A stretch of DNA of 64,000 nt from Prochlorococcus sp. AG-363-O06 (GTDB lineage: Bacteria > Cyanobacteriota > Cyanobacteriia > PCC-6307 > Cyanobiaceae), in the NCBI GenBank assembly GCA_003280085.1, contig QCFY01000004.1:46952-110951 (forward strand), read 5' to 3'. The position numbers and the translations under genes were made by a program. Under the pieces are notes generated by a model. It saw only the letters and a program-made list of their open reading frames with translations. It was not told the DNA's origin and made no database searches. This document shows positions 45,796-53,857 of the stretch, one piece after another. Positions within the stretch are counted from its first letter, which is position 1, and the number at the start of each line of letters is the position of its first letter.

Positions 45796-46119
45796 ATGCT
45801 TAGACGACCTAGGGTTTTGTATGCAATAGCTTTATGGGCTTTGGCTTTTAGCTTGATTAGGTTTTTTTTGTCCTATCCAGTCATTGATCTTTGGCTAAAT
45901 CAACACATCTATTTTTTATCAAAACAGTCAATTGCCTTTTTACTTAGCATTGGCATGCTTTGGTTTATTTCAAGTGCGCGTAATATTTCTTATTTCCAGT
46001 CATCCCTTTTTAGGCTTTGGGTTTTCATTTTATCCTTCGGACCTATAGATACTTTTCGTAAACGAAGAGCATCTAAAAAATGGGATTCTATTGTTAAGGA
46101 ATTAAGCTCTAGACGCTAG
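45796..46119 (+). CDS. Membrane protein of unknown function
   Basis: 107 residues. Three hydrophobic helices (ALWALAFSLIRFFL; HIYFLSKQSIAFLLSIGMLWF; LFRLWVFILSFGPI) and a basic C-terminal tail FRKRRASKKWDSIVKEL. Polytopic, positively charged inside. AAGGAT ribosome-like site upstream. No family recognised. Confidence 0.6.
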   Translation: MLRRPRVLYAIALWALAFSLIRFFLSYPVIDLWLNQHIYFLSKQSIAFLLSIGMLWFISSARNISYFQSSLFRLWVFILSFGPIDTFRKRRASKKWDSIVKELSSRR

Positions 46120-46164
46120 TTTTAATAACCTTTATGAATGTAAAATCATGGGTTTTTCTGGTTT

Positions 46165-46275
46165 CTAATTTCTTATAGAAATCTTTAGTAGCTGAATAAT
46201 CATAAAGGTAAAAAGACTTAATGCTGCAATTCGACCATGGATGATTTCAATGTGACTGAGTCGGTTGAAACTCAT
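46165..46275 (-). CDS. Divergent high-light-inducible (Hli) protein
   Basis: 36 residues from ATG 46275 (the frame also stays open upstream to 46374). The motif IEIIHGRIAALSLF matches the chlorophyll-binding LHC/Hli motif ExxNGRxAMxGF with His for Asn and Leu/Ala changes, followed by a helix FTFMIIQLLK. Hli proteins protect photosystems and bind chlorophyll/carotenoid. It is short and degenerate, so assignment is probable, not certain. Confidence 0.65.
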   Translation of the reverse strand: MSFNRLSHIEIIHGRIAALSLFTFMIIQLLKISIRN

Positions 46276-46394
46276 GATGAATAGCCTCGTAGCATGAATA
46301 AATACTTGAGCTTCTAGTTGTGAAAAGATGATCAGGTGATTTTGAGTTCTGGCCTGATCCCCATCACTAGGCATTACTAGCTTATTAAGTCATC

Positions 46395-46546
46395 TTTAAG
46401 ATGTCATGAGTAGTAAGCACTATTGATAGGTGGTTACGAGTTGGTCGGGACACTAGCTGTGGGGGGGGTTGCATGATTCTCTTGGTTGACTTAGAAATAA
46501 GATCCCCATCACCCAGGCCCTTTGCTTCGCAAGGGTCTTTTTTTTT
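46395..46546 (+). ncRNA. Candidate small RNA ending in a strong terminator
   Basis: About 150 bases without a protein frame, GC-richer than surroundings, containing an eight-G run (46462-46469), and ending in CCCTTTGC-TTC-GCAAGGG followed by nine T (46518-46546). No gene lies upstream on this strand to be terminated (46165 gene is divergent), so a free-standing RNA such as a Yfr-type sRNA is likely. The start is not defined; the family is not recognised. Confidence 0.5.
46518..46546 (+). terminator. Strong Rho-independent terminator
   Basis: Seven-pair stem CCTTTGC/GCAAGGG with loop TTC, then a T9 tract. See the candidate RNA entry. Confidence 0.85.
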
Positions 46547-46709
46547 GGTTTTAGCTGAAATTCTAGTTATTAGGGATGCTCAAACAGATATCTCATCAAA
46601 GCCTTATTCCAATTATCAATCTTTAATTCTTTTCAAGCCTCTTTGATAAGAGGTAGATGTTTTCATAAGCTTTTCGTAAGATAATTGCCTTGGTTACTGC
46701 TTAATTCAA

Positions 46710-46895
46710 ATGAACTTGCTTGCTACTACTGGGGCTTTTGGAACTAATGTCTCTTTAGATCAGTTGATTGTGATTAATTTAGCTGCGATTCTTGTGGCTT
46801 CAAGCTTTAATGCTCCTCAGAAGGTTATTAAGTGGGGTGGTTTGGTTATTGCCGTTGTAACTACAACCTGTGCAATATGGTGCAATCATCACTAA
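46710..46895 (+). CDS. Small membrane protein, KVIKWGGLVIAV family copy 2
   Basis: 61 residues. N-terminal extension (NLLATTGAFGTNVS) before LDQLIVINLAAILVASSF, a link and the family core KVIKWGGLVIAV with a second helix VVTTTCAIWCNHH. Compared with copy 1 the helix sequence and core are nearly identical and the Cys are in similar places. Likely paralogous membrane peptides. Function unknown. Confidence 0.7.
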   Translation: MNLLATTGAFGTNVSLDQLIVINLAAILVASSFNAPQKVIKWGGLVIAVVTTTCAIWCNHH

Positions 46896-47021
46896 ATCAT
46901 GGTAATAACATTGTTGACTTGTAAATATACCTATAGCATTATCACTTACTTCTAAATGTGAATTGGGCCACTTCCCTTTTGCTTTTATGTTTGCTAATAA
47001 TTTAGTAATTAGTTTAATGCG
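46896..47021. other. Short gap
   Basis: AT-rich, no feature seen. Confidence 0.3.
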
Positions 47022-47132
47022 ATGACTTGGCACTATTTTCTTATTCCACTATTGGGCGTAGCTCTCTGCCCATATACTCTTTTGATGATTTGGGATGTAT
47101 CTGGTAAAAAAGTTACAAAAGGAACTATTTAA
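47022..47132 (+). CDS. 36-residue possible membrane micropeptide
   Basis: ATG 47022 to TAA 47132, product TWHYFLIPLLGVALCPYTLL then a polar end DVSGKKVTKGTI. One hydrophobic helix. No clear ribosome site. Only moderately likely to be real. Confidence 0.35.
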   Translation: MTWHYFLIPLLGVALCPYTLLMIWDVSGKKVTKGTI

Positions 47133-47500
47133 CAAGCTTTAAACTTGAGGTAGCACTTTCTTAATTCTTTTAATCGATATATATTTGTAATTTGTGTAGA
47201 CTATAAATGTATTCTTCTTAAGATTCTATTAGTCTTAAGATCTATTGCTTGGCAGTCTATTTGCGTGCTTTATATATTTTCTACTGAGGTTTACTTTGTT
47301 TTTATAATTAGTAGAGAAGGCATAATTGCTAAGGTGAAAACACGTAGTAGTAAACACTCCGGCGAAAAAACTGATGACAAACAATTGCTTATTCGATTAC
47401 AGATGATATAGAGCCCTGGGTGTGATCTTTAGAGGTATGGGTCCAAGGCTTTAGGGGGCCATTTTGTTTGGCCCTCGCTAATGATCTTGAAGGTGAGTAA
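47133..47500. other. Gap with leader hairpin before the 47501 gene
   Basis: 368 bases. A 25-codon GTG frame around 47333 is open but short. A six-pair stem GGGCCA/TGGCCC (47456-47474) sits in the leader of the next gene. Nothing else. Confidence 0.4.
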
Positions 47501-47713
47501 ATGGCGCTTAATGACTCAAATTCATTTATCGAAGGGCATCCTCGCTCCCTTGATGGGTCGAATTCATCAATGATTGCATACGCGAAGAGGAGAAGGATTG
47601 ATATTGCTAGGCGGTTTAAGACTCTTCAAACGAGAAAGGAACGTTTAGAGCAAGAGCTTGATTCAGTTAAAAGAGCACTGCTGACGCTTGTTAATCAAAT
47701 GCAGGAGGACTAA
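47501..47713 (+). CDS. Small coiled-coil hypothetical protein
   Basis: 70 residues with AAGGTGAG upstream. A polar N-terminus leads into a basic helix (AKRRRIDIARRFKTLQTRKERLEQELDSVKRALLTLV), probably a coiled coil. Convergent with the 47710 gene, overlapping its stop by 4 bases. No family recognised. Confidence 0.6.
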   Translation: MALNDSNSFIEGHPRSLDGSNSSMIAYAKRRRIDIARRFKTLQTRKERLEQELDSVKRALLTLVNQMQED

Positions 47714-48009
47714 GAAGGGGGTAGAGGCTCTTCTTTTTGTGGAGTAGAGCCATTACATAGAGATACGGACATAGCTTTAAGGTCATCAATGTTCGCTGTG
47801 CCAAAGCCTGGGAGTGTTGAAAGAAAGCTTGAAGTTGTCTTCACACAACTATTCCATGTGTCGGCTTGGCGTGTGAGTGGGCCAAGTCTCATTGCAATAA
47901 CTAAAAGGCTCAAGCCACAAAGTGCAAGGCTAAATGATGTAAGGGTCTGAGTTAGTTCGGGTTTTAAGTACATTGCAATCGGCTTTAATTCTCTGGTTTC
48001 ATTGTTCAT
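47710..48009 (-). CDS. Small membrane protein, WNxCV...LCNGS family member 1
   Basis: 99 residues. One hydrophobic helix (SLALCGLSLLVIAMRLGPL), then TRQADTWNSCVKTTSSFL, a spacer of about 30 residues and AMSVSLCNGSTPQ. Two genes nearby (48468, 50653) have the same helix plus WN-Cys and a late Cys-Asn-Gly. The two Cys may form a disulfide outside the cytoplasm. Function unknown. Confidence 0.7.
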   Translation of the reverse strand: MNNETRELKPIAMYLKPELTQTLTSFSLALCGLSLLVIAMRLGPLTRQADTWNSCVKTTSSFLSTLPGFGTANIDDLKAMSVSLCNGSTPQKEEPLPPS

Positions 48010-48010
48010 A

Positions 48011-48094
48011 ATGGGAGCTCTGACTTTCTATATGCTTTTAAAGATTTTACTACCTATTCTTGTAATCTCTATACTTTTAGTTTTCTTATGCTAA
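48011..48094 (+). CDS. 27-residue hydrophobic micropeptide, doubtful
   Basis: ATG 48011 to TAA 48092-48094, one hydrophobic helix (LLKILLPILVISILLVFLC). Leading bases overlap the promoter region of the divergent 47710 gene. May be chance. Confidence 0.2.
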   Translation: MGALTFYMLLKILLPILVISILLVFLC

Positions 48095-48467
48095 TATTAT
48101 AAATGGTAAGTAGTGGTTGGCAAAGAGAACTTAATCAGCTTATAAATGTCTTCTTTATATCTATTAGAATAGTTTTTTTCTTGAAAATCTTTTTAAGAAA
48201 GTTAAGGCATTTGCCAGTCATTGAGTTTTTTTGAGGCTTTGACTCTCTTTTGAGTGGAGTTGGGATTCTTATATATCTCCCTTTATGATCAACTGGATAA
48301 GAGGCTGGCATGATTGCCCTTTAGAGGTCGTTTTTCTAATCTTAAGCCAATTTACGGAAAAACTTAATTAAAGTTTTAGGATTTCAAGATATCAATTGAT
48401 TGATATGAATGCTCTCTGTCCCAACTAAAGCAATCTTTACTAGACTGTATCCATTCACTTTTAGCGA
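48095..48467. other. Gap before the 48468 gene
   Basis: 373 bases, AT-rich; no gene or stem accepted. Confidence 0.4.
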
Positions 48468-48680
48468 ATGAACCCAAGAGAAATTATTAGGGCACATGCC
48501 TACCCAGTGCTAGCAGGTGTAAGCACCGTCAGCCTTGTTTTGATTGCTACATCTCTTTTGCCAATTGCTACTTGGACCAGAAGTCAAAACGAGTGTATTG
48601 AAAGAACATTCCGAAGTGATGGTATTAATAATGCAGGCCTTCCGGCGAAAGTATGGAGCTGTAATGGAGGAGGTGACTAG
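48468..48680 (+). CDS. Small membrane protein, WNxCV...LCNGS family member 2 (divergent)
   Basis: 70 residues. Helix (VSTVSLVLIATSLLPIATW) then TRSQNECIERTF, a shorter spacer and VWSCNGGGD. The second Cys-Asn-Gly is retained while the first motif reads QNEC instead of WNxC. Shorter than its paralogs by 20 to 30 residues. Function unknown. Confidence 0.65.
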   Translation: MNPREIIRAHAYPVLAGVSTVSLVLIATSLLPIATWTRSQNECIERTFRSDGINNAGLPAKVWSCNGGGD

Positions 48681-48750
48681 GCTATCTTTCTATATTTAAC
48701 AATATTTAGGTACTTAATAAGTTAAAGATGGAGCTAACTTTAGCTTTGCT

Positions 48751-49137
48751 TTAAAAAATATCTTTTGAAGTAAATAAAAACCATTTAATAAAATTTATAG
48801 GGTTTAATAATCTAACAGGGGTTGTTATTTTTCTATTATTTCTGCTCTCAAAAATAGGCCTTGTCTTCATTAAATCGTTTGTGTGTTTGCTAGAAATTTC
48901 CTTAGAGGTGGAATGAATTTCTTCAGGAAAAAACCAACATTTTGATGCGTTTTTTAATTCTACGACTATCCCAATAGATTGCCCATCAGTCATCTTGTAA
49001 TCAACAACCACTCCAACTGGGTCTTTAGTCAGTTGTTCTCTAAGATCAATTGGAATCCGATCTTGAATCTGGATCAGATCTATTTTGACTGCTGATCCAA
49101 TTTTCCAAGGAACAGAATATACAAAGTTTTCTGGCAT
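48751..49137 (-). CDS. DUF2862-like cyanobacterial protein
   Basis: 128 residues. The core VKIDLIQIQDRIPIDLREQLTKDPVGVVVDYKMTDGQSIGIVVELKNASKCWFFPEEI (residues about 17-75) is the small beta-barrel-like pattern I associate with DUF2862, a family found in cyanobacteria. The C-terminal 50 residues are basic and lineage-specific. Function unknown; family call is from memory. Confidence 0.7.
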   Translation of the reverse strand: MPENFVYSVPWKIGSAVKIDLIQIQDRIPIDLREQLTKDPVGVVVDYKMTDGQSIGIVVELKNASKCWFFPEEIHSTSKEISSKHTNDLMKTRPIFESRNNRKITTPVRLLNPINFIKWFLFTSKDIF

Positions 49138-49329
49138 GATCTAATTAATACGAAATGACCCTATTCCAAAACCTATGAAATATAAGGTTTCAATGACTAA
49201 ATGGAAATATCTGCGAGTGATCTAGGTTGAGATCTATTGACGCTGATTCAACTCAGTCTTCATTGGTTTTATCATTCGGCATATCAGACTTACTTAAATA
49301 TTCAGAGTTTCTTACAATGGCCTGTAGTT

Positions 49330-49659
49330 TTAATTGTTTTTTCTATACCAAGGTTCAAAGTGCCTACGTGCTCCCTCAGTCCGCAAGAAGATTTGCCTAA
49401 AAGAACTAATAATGCTGTATCTAAGAGCTTTTCCTGATTTAAACATTGCTTCTCCAATGGCTTTGGTTCTTATTAATTCAGCTTGATATGCTCTGGCAAT
49501 AGCTTTTTCTGCGTCATGGTTGGCTAATTTTGCCTGTTTGGATAACCGTGAGGATTTTGAATTAGGTATTACTGTTAAAACACTTTCAGGTTCTGCCCAA
49601 CGCCACAACCAATTGGATTTGGATTTGGTCAGATCTGAAGATTTTGGACTTTTGCTCAT
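49330..49659 (-). CDS. Hypothetical protein, helical
   Basis: 109 residues from ATG 49659. Polar, Ser/Lys-rich N-terminus (MSKSPKSSDLTKSKSNWLW) with a Trp motif WLWRWAEPESVL, a helical middle (KQAKLANHDAEKAIARAYQAELIRTKAIGEAM) and basic C-terminus. No family recognised. The plus-strand frame at the same place is less likely, but overlaps. Confidence 0.5.
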   Translation of the reverse strand: MSKSPKSSDLTKSKSNWLWRWAEPESVLTVIPNSKSSRLSKQAKLANHDAEKAIARAYQAELIRTKAIGEAMFKSGKALRYSIISSFRQIFLRTEGARRHFEPWYRKNN

Positions 49660-49791
49660 GGCTCAAAGCTTTACCTTCTTACCAAGCTTCGCAAAGGTTT
49701 TAATTCCAAGCACCAAGATTTATTGCACTGAAACCACTTCGTTGGTAGCTGCCTTTTTCGTTCCGATATTTCTAATAGCAGTGAGCCTCTT

Positions 49792-50565
49792 ATGAATCTC
49801 GAGTCAATTCTGTTTCATTTTTTTCTTGGTGCGATTTCCTTCATTTCTAATTTACTTTCTGGATTTGCAGGTGGCGGTGCTGGTCTGGTCCAGTTGCCTG
49901 CATTGATTTTTTTGGGCCTTCCTTTCCAAATTGCTTTAGCAACACACAAAGTCGCAAGTGTTGCTTTAGGGATAGGAGCTACTTTTAGGCACTCAAGAGA
50001 AAGGACTTTAAATCCATTTATGGTAATGCTGATTCTTTCTTTTGGCTTGCCAGGTGTTTGGTTAGGAGCAAGAACAATCCTTTTTATACCAGAGCAACTC
50101 GCAATGTTCTTGTTAGGCGCCCTTACTCTTTTCTTAGGAATTTTTTCAGCAAACTCTCCCCAACTTGGTACCACAGATAGATCTACCAAGTTGAGTAATA
50201 AGAAATTATTTTTTGGGGGTATTGTTTTATTTGGAATTGGTTTTATAAATGGCTCATTGACATCAGGTACAGGTCTTTTTGTCACAATATGGCTTGTTAG
50301 CTGGTTTGGCCTGAGCTATGCGCAAGCTGTTGCTTATACATTGGTTTTGGTTGGTATTTTCTGGAATGGAACAGGGGCGTTGGTTCTTGGCACAGCTGGA
50401 GAAATAAAATGGAGCTGGATTCCTATACTTTTAGTTGGATCATTGGCCGGAGGCTACTTTGGAGCACATCTCTCGATTGCAAAGGGAAGCTTTTTCGTTA
50501 AAAGAGCATTTGAGTTCCTAACTATTCTTGTTGGTATCTCTTTGATTGGACGTGCTTTCTCATAA
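49792..50565 (+). CDS. TauE/SafE family membrane protein (sulfite/anion exporter)
   Basis: 257 residues with about seven helices in two repeats. The family motifs are SGFAGGGAGLVQLPALIFLG near residue 23 and the second-repeat GFINGSLTSGTGLFVTIWL near 155. Such proteins export sulfite, sulfoacetate or related anions, or organosulfur compounds. Start ATG 49792. Substrate not inferable from context. Confidence 0.88.
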   Translation: MNLESILFHFFLGAISFISNLLSGFAGGGAGLVQLPALIFLGLPFQIALATHKVASVALGIGATFRHSRERTLNPFMVMLILSFGLPGVWLGARTILFIPEQLAMFLLGALTLFLGIFSANSPQLGTTDRSTKLSNKKLFFGGIVLFGIGFINGSLTSGTGLFVTIWLVSWFGLSYAQAVAYTLVLVGIFWNGTGALVLGTAGEIKWSWIPILLVGSLAGGYFGAHLSIAKGSFFVKRAFEFLTILVGISLIGRAFS

Positions 50566-50652
50566 ATGATAAGAATTAAATATAAATTTCTTCCATTCCT
50601 ATCTTTAGGGAATAAGATTTTTATATTATCTATTTTATAGTAGATTCAGATC

Positions 50653-50931
50653 ATGAATGAAAAAAATGTTATTAACAATAACTTGAGATTATGGATTTCA
50701 AATTCTTACCCATTCCTTGCACTTTTCAGTACCATAAGCTTTTTGATTATCGCAAGTTCCCTTATCCCTATTTCTCGCCAGGCCTCTAATTGGAACACTT
50801 GTGTAAATACAACAAAAAATCATCTTAAAAGAAAGGCCATTAGAGCTTCTGAGCAGGAAATTAAGGCTACTGCTGTTGTTTTATGCAATGGCTCTTCTAT
50901 CCCAGCCAAAAGAAAAAAGGCCCAGGATTAG
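50653..50931 (+). CDS. Small membrane protein, WNxCV...LCNGS family member 3
   Basis: 92 residues. Helix (YPFLALFSTISFLIIASSLIP), then SRQASNWNTCVNTTKNHLK, a spacer with Lys and Glu, and VVLCNGSSIPAKRKK. Matches member 1 in the positions of RQA, WNxCV, TT and LCNGS, and member 2 in the helix. Function unknown; AAGAT leader not clear. Confidence 0.7.
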   Translation: MNEKNVINNNLRLWISNSYPFLALFSTISFLIIASSLIPISRQASNWNTCVNTTKNHLKRKAIRASEQEIKATAVVLCNGSSIPAKRKKAQD

Positions 50932-51112
50932 AATCTGATATTAATTCATGATTTATATCTTTTTGATTAGAAATCCAACACTATTTAAGTAAGAGATTTA
51001 ACTTAAATATTTATTATTGATTACTCCAAGTCAAATAGAAAAAGTATAAGCTTTCGTCTTAATTAATGTGGTTCCTCTATAGAAAGGAAAGAACTTCTTT
51101 CAGAAACAGATT

Positions 51113-51277
51113 TTAGATGCGTTTTCCAGCCTGACTCCAGGTAACAAACCAAGGTGATTGACTTGTTAGTAGGTCTTGTGACATCCCTTCCTGGAGCTGT
51201 GATATTGCGGCTCTCATGTAGGGATCCCCTGGATCAAAATGTTCAAAAAACTCTATAAGGTCTAAGCGCTCACTCAT
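51113..51277 (-). CDS. 54-residue soluble small protein
   Basis: ATG 51277 to TAA 51113. Product MSERLDLIEFFEHFDPGDPY followed by a helix (RAAISQLQEGMSQDLLTSQ) and SPWFVTWSQAGKRI. Acidic N-terminus and Trp-containing end, well-behaved composition. Function unknown. Confidence 0.55.
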   Translation of the reverse strand: MSERLDLIEFFEHFDPGDPYMRAAISQLQEGMSQDLLTSQSPWFVTWSQAGKRI

Positions 51278-51491
51278 AGAAAAAAGTTTATGTACCTCTA
51301 TTCAGCCATAGAAAAGTAATTAGTCCAGTCTATTTGCGAGGTCTGTGTTGGGAACGTTGATTATTCGTTTTTACTTTCTTATCTTTCTTCATTTAAACAT
51401 CCGAAGGCCTTTACCGCCCAACTAAACTTCTTCACTCCTCTAGCGAAATAATCTTATGTACGCTTTATTGGTAAAGTAATCTTATTGAAAA

Positions 51492-51695
51492 TTGAACAAT
51501 TATTGGCCTCCTAGGCATTCTCCTCAAGGTTTTACTATAGAGAAACTGACAAAAATCTATAAGGGCAGAGTCACAAAAGATTCTTTCGATCTAAGAGGTT
51601 CTGCTCAGGAATTCCCAATACCAGGGCATCTTTTATTTGATTCACAAAGAATTCACCACCATTGGGCTAATCGAACCTTTGAAGAATATCGCTAA
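51492..51695 (+). CDS. 67-residue hypothetical protein
   Basis: TTG 51492 start. Product NNYWPPRHSPQGFTIEKLTK, then YKGRVTKDSFDLRGSAQEFP and HLLFDSQRIHHHWANRTFEEYR. Polar with His and Arg; no domain. AT-rich leader without a clear ribosome site. Confidence 0.4.
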   Translation: MNNYWPPRHSPQGFTIEKLTKIYKGRVTKDSFDLRGSAQEFPIPGHLLFDSQRIHHHWANRTFEEYR

Positions 51696-51772
51696 TTCTA
51701 ACTAGTAGTTAAACTGACTTTTTTCATATTTAGGTCTATCATTAATTCATAACTACATTAATAGGTTTGCTA

Positions 51773-52030
51773 ATGACTATTGCCTTACTCTTTATTACGG
51801 GCTTACTTATATTTTTAATCATTATTTTCCTTACTGCACTTTCTAAAAAGAAGGATTTTACCCATTTAAATCTCAACAAATGGATGGACATGACGAAAGA
51901 AGAAAGGAAGGCTTTTGACTATGAAAGCCATAGAAGATCTATGATCAAAAAGAAGGATCTTCTGCAAATAATAAGAAGAGAGTACAAACAGGTTCAATCA
52001 ACTAAGAAACAAAACTTTGGTGATAATTGA
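51773..52030 (+). CDS. Single-helix membrane protein with basic tail
   Basis: 85 residues from ATG 51773 (the TTG at 51767 would add two). One N-terminal helix (IALLFITGLLIFLIIIFLTAL) and a Lys/Arg-rich cytoplasmic tail (KWMDMTKEERKAFDYESHRRSMIKKKDLLQIIRREYK). Function unknown. Confidence 0.55.
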   Translation: MTIALLFITGLLIFLIIIFLTALSKKKDFTHLNLNKWMDMTKEERKAFDYESHRRSMIKKKDLLQIIRREYKQVQSTKKQNFGDN

Positions 52031-52116
52031 ACACATCATATAGATTTATATACTTATATATAAGCTTTTCATAATCCTTCTATTATCAGCTGATCATCAA
52101 CTTGGAAAATTGATTA

Positions 52117-52449
52117 ATGAATTGGCCTCCAAACAAAGCTTGGACAAGCATTGAGCCTGTTTTGGGATATAGACATTTTATTGCTATTAATTATGGGGGA
52201 GATGGAATCGATAGATGGGTAAACCTTGTCTCTGTTTTGGATGGTAATGCCAGGTTAAGGGTTCTTTGGAAAGAATTAAAAATAACTTCTCGGTGGAAAA
52301 GTGGCTGGTTATATCTTCCTAAAGGAAAAGATCTTTCAAAATATCAGAACATTCTTATTTCTGATGAATGCTGCTTACATCCATCAGAAGACTCTGGGCT
52401 GCTTCCTAGTGCTAATCGTGCATCGAATAGGCCTTGGTTCCTCCAGTGA
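52117..52449 (+). CDS. Trp-rich protein, TIGR02450/DUF2389 family
   Basis: 110 residues. The pattern NKAWTSIEPVLGYRHFIAINY, WVNLVSVLDGNARLRVLWKELKITSRWKSGW matches the small Trp-rich TIGR02450 family. C-terminal extension of about 40 residues contains CCLHPSED. Function not known for the family. Start ATG 52117 with a good TTAATG context. Confidence 0.75.
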   Translation: MNWPPNKAWTSIEPVLGYRHFIAINYGGDGIDRWVNLVSVLDGNARLRVLWKELKITSRWKSGWLYLPKGKDLSKYQNILISDECCLHPSEDSGLLPSANRASNRPWFLQ

Positions 52450-52580
52450 ATTACTTCTATCTAATTTACAAGACATTAGAAACCATCATGATTTTGTTTG
52501 TGTTGATGGCCTGATTTTGACTTGCACAACCTTATTAAATGTTTTTTGAATAATTACGTAATTAAATTGAGCAATTAAGG

Positions 52581-52682
52581 ATGAATAGCTCCTTTTCAGC
52601 ACAACTTGCCTCTGTAGGCTTCTTTGCCTTATTGATTATTTCTTTGTATTTATTTGCTTTATTGAACTACCCAATTCATTAG
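52581..52682 (+). CDS. 33-residue single-helix membrane protein
   Basis: ATG 52581 to TAG 52682, with AAGG just upstream. Product MNSSFSAQLASVGFFALLII then SLYLFALLNYPIH. One hydrophobic helix, resembling minor photosystem or NDH subunits in size, without a match I recognise. Confidence 0.5.
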   Translation: MNSSFSAQLASVGFFALLIISLYLFALLNYPIH

Positions 52683-52717
52683 GACACGCTACTAATGGTT
52701 ATCCGAGTTAGATACCT

Positions 52718-52957
52718 ATGGACAATACCCCTTGGGTGAGTTCCCAAAAAGCTAGTGAGGGCCTAGGAGTGAGTGAAGAGACTTTGAAGTTTTGGAGGGA
52801 GGTTGGATATTTAAAGCCCGGCACACATTGGAGGACAGACCCTCATTCAAGATTTCTTCCATGGACGCCTGAAGTTATTTATCATTTACCTTGGTGTAAG
52901 GAGGAAATTGATTATTGGCGAGATCAAGATGCACCTATTAACAAGAAGGTTGCTTAA
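52718..52957 (+). CDS. Small DNA-binding-like (excisionase-type) protein
   Basis: 79 residues. WVSSQKASEGLGVSEETLKFWREVGYLKPGTHW reads like a winged-helix/excisionase-type HTH (helix-turn-helix SQKASEGLGVSEETLKFW), followed by Trp/Pro-rich TPEVIYHLPWCKEEIDYW. May be a transcriptional regulator. Confidence moderate; no integrase is next to it. Confidence 0.55.
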   Translation: MDNTPWVSSQKASEGLGVSEETLKFWREVGYLKPGTHWRTDPHSRFLPWTPEVIYHLPWCKEEIDYWRDQDAPINKKVA

Positions 52958-53031
52958 AATAACTTTGCTCGTAAAAGTTTTTTTATTGATTGAATTTGAA
53001 ATTGATTAAAAAATAAAGTTGAACCTAAAAC

Positions 53032-53172
53032 TCAGCCGGTTATTTTTGCATGAGCCTTATCTGCTTTTTTTATTAACTTCTTAGCTTCCTTTCTACTAAC
53101 GCACAATTCAGCTTGTGTTGCTAGCTTCACTAGCTTTTGATGAGCTTTCTGAACTTTCCCACTTGATACCAT
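53032..53172 (-). CDS. 46-residue Lys-rich helical protein
   Basis: ATG 53172 to TGA 53032. Product MVSSGKVQKAHQKLVKLATQ, then AELCVSRKEAKKLIKKADKA and HAKITG. Amphipathic helix, strongly basic; may bind nucleic acid. Function unknown. Confidence 0.5.
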   Translation of the reverse strand: MVSSGKVQKAHQKLVKLATQAELCVSRKEAKKLIKKADKAHAKITG

Positions 53173-53248
53173 TCTTTTACCTTATTTTTATTAATAAAGA
53201 TTAATTATAAGATAAAATTAAGGATCTCAATTGCTTTGTCTGCATATC

Positions 53249-53298
53249 AAGTTATTTTCACCTAGTAAAAATTTATTTTTACTAGGTGAAAATAACTT
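53249..53298. repeat. 22-bp perfect inverted repeat
   Basis: Arms 53249-53270 and 53277-53298 are exact complements with a six-base loop (ATTTAT). AT-rich (AAGTTATTTTCACCTAGTAAAA). It lies between two convergent minus/other genes with no T run, so it could be a bidirectional terminator or a short palindromic element. Confidence 0.8.
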
Positions 53299-53372
53299 AT
53301 CGCCTTTATTTGCAGGGATAAAAGCCGTTAATTAGGTTTAAAGGCATTTTTCACGACTGGATTTGCAATTTT

Positions 53373-53540
53373 TTATGAGACTAGTTCTGCAGGCAATTCC
53401 GGGAGTAGATTTTTGAAGTATGTAGCTATGAACCATAAAGCCAATAGATTTCCTACCATTGCCAAGGCAAATCTCACTCGCAGGTCTTTCACAAGAGGTA
53501 AAAGAGTTTCCCACATCTGAAGCATTGGTCCGCCAGCCAT
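53373..53540 (-). CDS. 55-residue small membrane protein
   Basis: ATG 53540 to TAA 53373. Product MAGGPMLQMWETLLPLVKDL, then RVRFALAMVGNLLALWFIAT and YFKNLLPELPAELVS. One hydrophobic helix with amphipathic ends; far more protein-like than the longer frame overlapping it (53338-53589). Function unknown. Confidence 0.6.
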   Translation of the reverse strand: MAGGPMLQMWETLLPLVKDLRVRFALAMVGNLLALWFIATYFKNLLPELPAELVS

Positions 53541-53857
53541 CAGTTTTTTCCAAATTGCAATTAAAATACTCTAAAGGCTTTTGTGTCATTTCTCGATTGG
53601 TTTGGAATAAAAAATGAATGTGTTTCTTTTAGAGACTATTTTCGTTTCTATGGAATCCTTCGTTTTCTATTAGGTTTTTAAACGCCTGCAACCATTTAGT
53701 TTAAATCAGACAACTTTAAAAAACTATTATAAATTTGTAGAAAATTAATTATAATAGGAGTTTTCAAGTATATAACTTGATTATAGTTTATTGAAGCTTA
53801 CATTCTAAATTATAGTCAATGAGAAACATTTTCAGCTTTTTATGAATAGATAAACTG

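Noticed and set aside
49520..49795. 91-residue plus-strand frame overlapping the 49659 gene and the TauE start
   Set aside because: Overlaps the minus-strand gene for its whole first half and has no start signal; the tail is hydrophobic by chance.
51278..51491. 20-codon minus-strand Lys/Arg-rich frame (MKKDKKVKTNNQRSQHRPRK) near 51380
   Set aside because: Too short to separate from chance, with no ribosome site or homolog that I recognise.
53338..53589. 83-residue minus-strand frame
   Set aside because: Poor composition (many Cys and Ser, no pattern); a different frame of the same strand gives a much more protein-like 55-residue product.
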